A DNA stretch of 64,000 bases. Origin: Prostheceraeus crozeri (Eukaryota; Platyhelminthes; Polycladida; Euryleptidae). Numbering within the stretch: position 1 is the first letter of the stretch; each line of letters opens with the position of its first letter. The notes under the pieces are model-generated. The model was not told the DNA's origin, ran no database searches, and saw nothing but the letters and a program-made list of their open reading frames with translations. This document shows, one piece after another, positions 57,165 through 64,000 of this stretch. The position numbers and the translations under genes are program-made. The stretch covers positions 434,001 through 498,000 of the forward strand of contig CAJQUW010009328.1 in the NCBI GenBank assembly GCA_907163375.1, in the 5' to 3' direction.

Positions 57165-59415
57165 TTTATAGCTTGTGGACATCTTTTACATGTTTGTATG
57201 TGGATGAAACATATCCACATTGTGGGATTTTGCGATTTCAAAGAGTTGCACAATATAATGAAGAAAATCAAAAATTCGATATTTTTAACGTTCCTGGCAT
57301 GGCAGTTGGAAACATATTGTACCGTAGCTAAGGGTTTAAGAAACAAAGCAGCCGTCAGCAAATGGAAATGTTATTGACATTGCAAGTACCATATTTCACA
57401 CATCAGAAACAGCCACCAATAAAAAAGAAGCAACGGAAAATGTTGAGAAAAGAGAAAACTTTTGGTTCATAGTTCCGACAATAAATCAATGAATGAAGTC
57501 AAGCCTGTATTTTAACATCAGTTCAGTGTAAAGCCATTCTCATCTTTTTTCAATTCGTGTTACAGACCAAAGTAATACGTGCAAAAGAATATGTAATGTC
57601 TACAATGATTGAAAGCAATATTGCAGTAATGGCACACTTCGTACACAAAAATTCGTTCATGGGCTTTTCACAAAATTAGCCAAGAGCGATGGCTCAAAAT
57701 CCTAGCAATGATTATTAATGATCAGGAGGTGACATGATCCAAATCAAAATAAAGCGTATCTTTTACACATCCACAGATGTCTGATTTTGAACTAATGAGT
57801 GACTTTTATACCAATTTCGGGTTGTTCACAGGTCTCTGTGGTTTGTCATAATGACACATTTTCTGCAGACTATCTTGCAGTCATCGAAAAAAGATTATAT
57901 CTGATGCACATGAAGGTCGTGACAAAGTGACATTAACACTGCTGTGATGTAATATATCTCAAAAGAATTTTATGCATTTATTACACCTCCTTTCACCACA
58001 ACATGAGGCGCGTCAAGATACTGTAGTGCCACTGATTAACTACGATAAGAATTGCTAAAACAGTACTTATAAATTCAATGACTCAATCTGATGATATTCA
58101 TATACACTTTAACAATGAAATTCAAGTGTTTTACCTCATACTGTATAACTAAGAAAAGGGCGTGACATACTGATACATTATTTTCACGTCATCATTCTGG
58201 TCCGCACACGCTGCATTCCAGACAGCCTTTTTCAATATTTTATATGACTTCTTCATGATAGGCATGACACCGATGAAACAAATGACTAAGACAATAGAGT
58301 TAAGTAAATACATGCACATGTAAAAATATTAAATATTGAGCTTCATCCTCAGTTGAAAAATGGGAGCATACTTGAATAGCTATTGTTTCATCAAATATCA
58401 GGAATCATCAGCAGGCCTAGCTCAGATCTCTTAGCATCGACAGAGCTCCCTATTTAAGCACGCAGCCACACCCGGAGTGAATTACAGATGCACAATTTGC
58501 ATATTAGATTGAGTAAAACTGCAGCTTAATATTTGATTATTCTAATTAGTGTTTTCCATTGCGTTTGCAAAATGTGGCATTTTTTAATTACAGGTGCACA
58601 TGTCAGCAGTGTGCTAAAATTTGAATTTAATAAATAGCCGCAACAGTCAACTCAATATGAGAATTGCGCAATTCAGTGGAGTTAGGTAGTTAATACGGAA
58701 GAGGTGAATTCAGAGATTATCGTTCCAAGTTCTTAATTGCCCATGCTTTATTGTTGTATTTAATCACAACCATAATTCTTATAAGGATAAATTAAGGTTG
58801 TCACTGACCGATGAATTGTCTAGACATTGTGATGATGGCTTGTATGACAGATTAATAAATGAACTATAATTTGAAACCAAATCCATCCGATAACTGATCA
58901 CATTTGATTAATTACATTACTGAAAGAAGATATTACGTGATAATTCAGTTGCCGAGTAATTTCCCCGTTCCATAGGACAAAACTCTTTACAGGAGAGGCT
59001 GATGCTGTCCCTGTACAAGACTTGTTAGCAAGCCGGAAAATCAACGGGCCTGGGTGAGGCAAGGGCACCGTACTTTTCAACATGGACGGAAATCTAATCA
59101 CTTACTTCCCCCCATTCGCCTCAGAAGTAGGGGGCATGTTGCCCCCTCGGATTATCTCAGGCCGGAACGAATTATTATTAGAAGATCTCCTTTCATGACC
59201 TCTCATTTTCATAACTTCATGCCCTTCTTGCCTTCTTTGAGTGGTAGCTGCTAGCTTGTTTGCTCAATATTTTATCCACAGCTGCTACATAAAAAAATTT
59301 TCAACCTCTTGCCTTCGACATTTTGTACTTTCACTTCTTAGACTAGAATAATGAGTTTTCAGTTAATTTTCAACTTCTGCATTTCTCCCGTTGAAGAAAT
59401 ATGGTTGAGCAATTA
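57165..59415. other. No gene recognised
   Basis: AT-rich; short frames without known motifs and no bounded element. Confidence 0.5.
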
Positions 59416-60134
59416 TAGTCCGGTAGCCAGAACGAGTTTCTGCAGGGAACGAGACCGGAAATGAGACTTCCACGGAATTATGTGGTATGCCTACTACGAA
59501 TCTGGGCGTCTGCCGAGTTCTAGCTAGTTCTTCTTGTCAGACGCGATCAAAGAAAAGCACATGTCAATCCAATGGGACGCAGAATGCAGTTTTTGGTTAA
59601 AAAGAAATTTTCAATGTTTTCTCTTATCAATTGAAAAGTAATACGTCCAGAGCCATAACTTTTGACATGTATTGTCTTCACGTCATTTCTTATCATGTTC
59701 ATGCAGCCCTGGCTATGAAGCTACATACATTCAGATTTAGCAAGCCTCCTAATGGCGGAAAACACCAAAACGTTGTCCCACTTTATCCACACTGAACTAC
59801 ATTCTGGCATATACCGCTGATCAGAAACATCATAATACTACATGCACATGATAGGAAATGACCTGAAGACATTCCACGTCAAAAATTGTGGCTCTATACT
59901 TAATACTCTCCAGTTGATAGGAGAAAACATAGAAATCTCATTTTTGTCAAAAACGTCAAACTGCGCCCCCTTGGATTAAAATGTGTATTTCTTTGATCGT
60001 GTCTGATAATAAGAGGAACTAGCTAGAACTCGGAAGACGCGCAGATTCGCAGTAGGCATACGATGCACATAATTCTGTGAAAGTCTCATTTTCGGCCTGG
60101 TTCCCTGCAGAAACTCGTTCTGGCTGCCGGACTA
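59416..60134. mobile_element. Foldback element with about 300-bp arms
   Basis: The element is 59418-60132 (715 bp), flanked by TA. The left arm starts GTCCGGTAGCCAGAACGAG and the right arm is its inverse. Homology between arms continues through CTAGCTAGTTC, ACACGATCAAAGAAA-like and CTTATCATGT-like stretches for roughly 300 bp each, leaving a centre under 100 bp. There is no coding capacity. Arms differ by perhaps 15%, so it is not very recent. Confidence 0.85.
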
Positions 60135-60912
60135 TTATTAGTCCGGGGGCTGAGGGAGGTTGAGTGTGCAAAAATATTTCCCCGCATTTTGACTCTTGAT
60201 TCTTGTAAAGGACCCCTAGGATGATAAAAAAAACTTGGGTAGACATTCCAGATCGAGGACCTTAATCCCTAAAATCAAAATGGCGTCCAAGATGGCCGCC
60301 ACGGCATTGCTGTCATAATAACAGAGCATAGAAGTCACAAAGCATAGTGATAATCGAGTCTAATCCTAGGTTTTCAGGGTCGAGGAATCTATTGAGACTA
60401 TTTACAAGTCAATTCAACCATCTCATGGTCAAATAAATGCAAAATGGCCGCCTATTTCTGACTGCTAAATTGTAAGGAACCGGCTTAGTGATTTGTTTTT
60501 TAGGACCATTGTCTCGGAGTATATCCTAGATGTAATTGCTATCTGTAAATGTAAAATAATGCAAAATGTATTTGTTCATTTATTCAAATATCTACATACA
60601 TTGATAACTATGCCTATTCAACCAAGTAGTATGACTTAATTATACGCCTCATTTAACAAGACTTAGCATTATGTATAGTCTTATTTACTCCTTTAGTGTA
60701 TTACTTTGCCACACCCAAAGGATTTTCATTTCAGCATGCCAAACTGGCCATCTTCTATTCAGAAGTAGATTCCAGGGAATGGCCTCCCTGACTGGAGCCC
60801 AGAACCTATGCTCAAATTTGATATGCATCACATTAATATTTGACTATCTTGTAAACAATCTCTTTAGGTCTCTTTTGCTATCTTTCTCAACCATGCTTCT
60901 TTTTGCTTTCAG

Positions 60913-61551
60913 GATCCACACTGTCCGAATGACAGAAATGGAAGGAATTCCTCTAAAGAGAAGTCAATCAGGGTTGCCACATGTCGATGTTAAAAAGTGC
61001 ATCATTTGTCAGACAAATACAACAGAAGCAACTAGCAGCACAGCAGAATCAAGACTGAAAATTCTCGAATCGTCTAGAATAAGCAATGACGTCGTTGCAA
61101 GAAGATTGGAACAAGTAAATCAAGATGACTTTGTATATCATGTTACTAACAAATGCTACAAGTCGTATACTATTAAGAAGACCCTAGATCGAATGAAAGA
61201 AAAAATGAAGAAATCTGAAGAAGAGATAGAAAAATCAGAATCTGACACAGAAATCAAAGAAGAGATCACATGCAACCGCACAACGCGAGCAAAATAATGG
61301 CACGAAATCGTCCATCTGAATGATTTCTACCAAGCAAAATAATATGTACGGTTTGTGGAAAAGAGAAATTGAAAAGAAGTTCACATAAATTCAGAGTTTT
61401 CGAAGATGTACGCGCTGAGAAACTGCTAAAAGCTGTGGTATTTTTTCAGGATGATGTCTACTATCGAATGAGTGATTTATAGGACATTCACTCGATATTT
61501 GGGTCTGACATATATTGTAACAAAAACTGCATCCGAAATCATGGCTTGTAA
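60913..61551 (+). pseudogene. Zinc-finger-like two-module gene fragment inside the long-TIR element
   Basis: The first part begins after a splice-acceptor-like TTTGCTTTCAG (ATG at 60929). It has KKCIICQ, then RISNDVVARRLEQVNQDDFV, YHVTNKCYKSYTIKKTL and a charged helix. After a frameshift near 61290 and a TGA at 61321-61323, a second module reads IICTVCGKEKLKRSS, RAEKLLKAVVFFQDDVYYR, then DIYCNKNCIRNHG. Each module has C-x2-C followed about 50 or more residues later by C/H pairs, suggesting metal binding. I recall this layout in unnamed proteins of several invertebrates but cannot name the family. It is cut off at 61551, exactly where the repeat arms begin, so only a fragment is present. Confidence 0.6.
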
Positions 61552-62100
61552 ATAGTCTCAATAGATTGCTCGACCCTGATAACCTGAGAATAGACTCCAT
61601 TATCACTATGCTATGGCACTTCTGTAGCCAAAAGCATAAAATTATCATAAAAAAAGAATATTTCTTGGATTTTGGTGGCCTCATGGAGCGGCCATTTTGC
61701 ATTTATTTGACCATGAGATGGTTGAATTGACTTGTAAATAGTCTCAATAGATTCCTCGACCATGAAAACCTGAGAATAGACTCCGTTATCACGATGCCAT
61801 GGTGCGTTTGTAACCAAAAGCATAAAATTATCATAAAAAATGAATATTTCTTGGACTTTGGTGGCCATATTGGGGGCCATTTTGCATTTAATTGACCATG
61901 AGATGGTTGAATTGGCTTGCACATAGTCTCAATAGATTCCTTGACCCTGATAACCTAGGATTAGACTCGATTATCACTATGCTTTGTGACTTCTATGCTC
62001 TGTTATTATGACAGCAATGCCGTGGCGGCCATCTTGGACGCCATTTTGATTTTAGGGATTAAGGTCCTCGATCTGGAATGTCTACCCAAGTTTTTTTTAT
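61545..62100. repeat. 185-187-bp tandem repeats, about 2.5-3 copies
   Basis: Units start at 61545, 61732 and 61917 with TTGTAAATAGTCTCAATAGA (TTGCACATAGTC in the third) and share AGCATAAAATTATCATAAAA and GGCCATTTTGCATTTA. The third unit merges into the terminal inverted repeat. Confidence 0.88.
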
Positions 62101-62189
62101 CATCCTAGGGGTCCTTTACAAGAATCAAGAGTCAAAATGCGGGGACATATTTTTGCACACTCAACCTCCCTCAGCCCCCGGACTATATG

Positions 62190-62800
62190 CAAATAAACTA
62201 TTAGATACTTTCCAACTCGTTGTATGATGACTAATATTGAGCAACGTCTATACACACTACCTATAAATACATTTGGATGGTCGTTTTGTTCGACACGCTT
62301 ATTTGTTCGACTCGCTTTAAGTTACACTCATATACTTTGCATTTCTTAGAATGAACTTCAGTACAGTTCCTATGGGTTTTGCAGTTCCCCTTTCTGCCAA
62401 TAAATTGCGCATTTTCAATACAAATAAGCAGAGGTTTATCCTTTGATGCTTTTCTTTCTTGAAACTCCATTTTATCAAATTAAAGAGAAACCTAATGAAA
62501 ACCGCAAATTATATTATCAAAAACATTCCATTCAAATTTTGATTTGAGCACCTACAGTATTGGCCATGGCATTAGAAATTTTCTGCAGAATACGATTTGG
62601 TAGAGATATAAGGTCATTAACATCTAAATGTAACTCTGATGGTGTCTGAATCTGTTGGCTTTCTATGACGCTCTTTATTCAAATTCATGTGCTGATTCAT
62701 TAGAAAAGAAATGTCAGCTTTCTATGGTAATTTATAGATTTTTCTTTCATGCAACCTGCAGTGTTAAGTAGGTGAAGCGTCACAAATTCTGATGCATCGA
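62190..62800. other. No gene recognised
   Basis: AT-rich; a 69-codon minus-strand frame (62261-62470) lacks known motifs. Confidence 0.5.
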
Positions 62801-62815
62801 CGAATTCTCATTGAC

Positions 62816-64000
62816 ATGGGTAGGAAAGCAGACATCAGCGCAACTTTAAAAGCTCAAGTTCTTATTTTACACGAAGAAGGTTATCGACAAAATGCAATCG
62901 CCGATCGATTGTTATTGTCTTGCTCTACAGTGAACATAGAAATAAACTGTTTATCTGAAGTTCGCTAGAATGGAAATTGACTCAAGGTCGCGGCACATCC
63001 GAGGGAACTAAGTTGGGGCATGAAGAACCAATTAAAAGCTTCGATTTACTCATGTGACTGATTCTAATCCAATGATACAGACGTTGGCAGGTGCATCTAA
63101 GTGAAAATGCGTGCGATTTATGTGCCGTTATTGTGAATTGCATGGAGCTTCATTTCCATTCTAGAGATTTTATTGTTGTGAATTTCTATGACAGTGAATC
63201 GCATTATCCACGGAGTGATTTCTAAAGAGCGCAAAGGGCTGAATAGAAAAACTACCCGACGAGATGATGCTCTTTTGAAGCGATTGGTGAATAGTCAACC
63301 TTTCATTACATCTTCTAAAGTCAAAGCTGTGCTTCCTTCGTTTTCCAACGTGTCGGCACGCACCATCAGAAGAAGATTACAGGTTGATCTCAAGCTACCG
63401 TCTCGCATCGCGTCGAAAAAGCACTTGATGCCGAAGGCAGCTGTGAAACGCCGTATTGAATTTTGTCGAAAATATTCTCATTGGACATCGGAAGACTGGG
63501 CAAAAGTGCTATTTTCCGATGAGAGTACTTTTAGACAATTCAATAATGTGCGGGGCATTGTCCGTCGACCTCCTGCATCAAATCCCTACGATCCGCGATT
63601 TGTAACAACGACCGTAAAGCATTGCCCACAAATTATGGTTTGGGGATGTTTCTCCTACGGTGGCCGCGGTGATCTCTATTTTGTCCCAAAAGGTCAAATG
63701 ATGAATTCTCAACGATACCAGAATGTTCTGTGTGACAAGTGACTGAGTGGCTGAACACCAATCAGATCGAAGGGCTTGATTGGCCGAGTTACTCACCCGA
63801 CTTGAATCCGATTGAAAATTTGTGGGTGATTATGAAGGAAAAAAATATCAAAGATTGAAATCACATCCCTCAGTCATCTTGAGGAAGTGATAAAGTCTGT
63901 TTGGTGCCGTGACATCAGTGCCCAACTGTGCAAAAAACTTGTATTTTCAATGCCATACCGTATCAAAAAAGTTTTGAAAAACAAAGGACACGATAGGAAG
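62816..64000 (+). pseudogene. Tc1-type transposase (third lineage), split by a MITE and internally deleted
   Basis: ATG at 62816 starts a helix-turn-helix (LKAQVLILHEEGYRQNAIAD) that is cut at 62934 by the MITE and resumes at 63191 (TVNRIIHGV). A second helix-turn-helix follows (ARTIRRRLQ). The catalytic domain has VLFSDESTFRQF (first D), then MVWGCFSYGG. Homology breaks after QRYQNVL near 63735 and resumes in another frame at WLNTNQIEGLDWPSYSP and DLNPIENLW (third catalytic residue), so about 25 residues with the second aspartate are missing. The end (AIPYRIKK-like, NKGHDRK) reaches the window edge. It is inactive for at least three reasons and differs in sequence from Tc1 copies A/B. Confidence 0.88.
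62927..63198 (+). mobile_element. 256-bp hAT-type MITE, copy 2, with 8-bp TSD
   Basis: The element is 62935-63190. ACAGTGAA is duplicated on both sides (62927-62934 and 63191-63198). Its ends are CATAGAAAT and ATTTCTATG. It has the same length as copy 1 (35361-35616), in opposite orientation, and sits inside the transposase helix-turn-helix coding sequence. Confidence 0.92.

Larger units (their letters stand above)
60139..62185. mobile_element. Long-TIR DNA element enclosing a gene fragment
   Basis: The element is 60141-62183 (2043 bp), flanked by TA. The ends are GTCCGGGGGCTGAGGGAGG and its inverse. The terminal inverted repeats are about 310 bp (60141-60452 against about 61875-62183). The right arm is preceded by two further tandem copies of part of the arm, period 185-187 bp. 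The interior holds the coding fragment at 60913-61551. Its left end is only 8 bp from the foldback element, which also starts GTCCGG, so both were probably moved by the same transposase type. No transposase is present. Confidence 0.85.

Noticed and set aside
1-64000. CRISPR array, rRNA operon, LTR retrotransposon, or bacterial operon
   Set aside because: No regularly spaced short repeats, rRNA sequence, paired LTRs with gag-pol, or clustered ribosome-binding-site-linked genes were found.

Overview
This window looks like repeat-rich, AT-rich intergenic DNA from an animal, most likely an invertebrate. It carries animal-type mobile elements: RTE-like and CR1/Jockey-like non-LTR retrotransposons, Penelope-like retroelements with GIY-YIG endonuclease, several Tc1/mariner lineages, piggyBac, pogo/CENP-B-like, hAT-type MITEs, and a Crypton-type tyrosine recombinase. 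It also has tRNA-derived SINE heads and microsatellites. I found no bacterial operon structure, no rRNA and no host gene I could name with confidence. Species cannot be assigned from what I can see.

Layout. 1-14.6 kb is mostly plain AT-rich DNA with two SINE-like repeats and one well-bounded 0.9 kb non-autonomous element (4899-5783) whose ends are packed with CTTGGG/CCCAAG motifs. 14.65-18.26 kb is a decayed CR1/Jockey-group LINE ending in (CTA)n. 19.23-22.96 kb is an almost intact RTE-like LINE on the minus strand with a 13-bp target-site duplication (TSD). 23-30 kb is gene-poor, with a dispersed repeat and a pogo-like relic. 30.8-32.3 kb has degenerate CCCGAA-type tandem DNA. 32.86-36.28 kb is a LINE relic split by nested insertions: Tc1 copy A, and a dispersed repeat that itself holds a 256-bp hAT MITE. 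38.86-40.26 kb is a tyrosine recombinase gene on the minus strand with a candidate 39-nt intron. 42.07-42.56 kb is a relic of a second Penelope-like family ending at (AT)n.

44.1-51.6 kb is a nest. Two near-identical Tc1-type 3' ends lie in inverted orientation on the outside. Inside are Tc1 copy B and a 4-kb Penelope palindrome: two head-to-head 5'-truncated copies with 1822-bp arms, each carrying a hammerhead-ribozyme motif near its 3' end and each abutting (AT)n. 55.9-57.2 kb has a 202-bp MITE and a piggyBac transposase fragment. 59.4-62.2 kb has two adjacent elements with long inverted repeats beginning GTCCGG. The larger encloses a truncated zinc-finger-like gene fragment and looks like a gene-capturing element. 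The window ends inside a third Tc1-type transposase split by a second copy of the 256-bp hAT MITE.

How the parts relate. Nothing forms a pathway; the story is nested transposition. Non-autonomous copies (Tc1 A/B, hAT MITEs, foldbacks) must have been moved in trans by transposases not encoded here. The youngest-looking pieces are the Penelope palindrome (arms appear identical) and the RTE element (only two ORF-breaking lesions).
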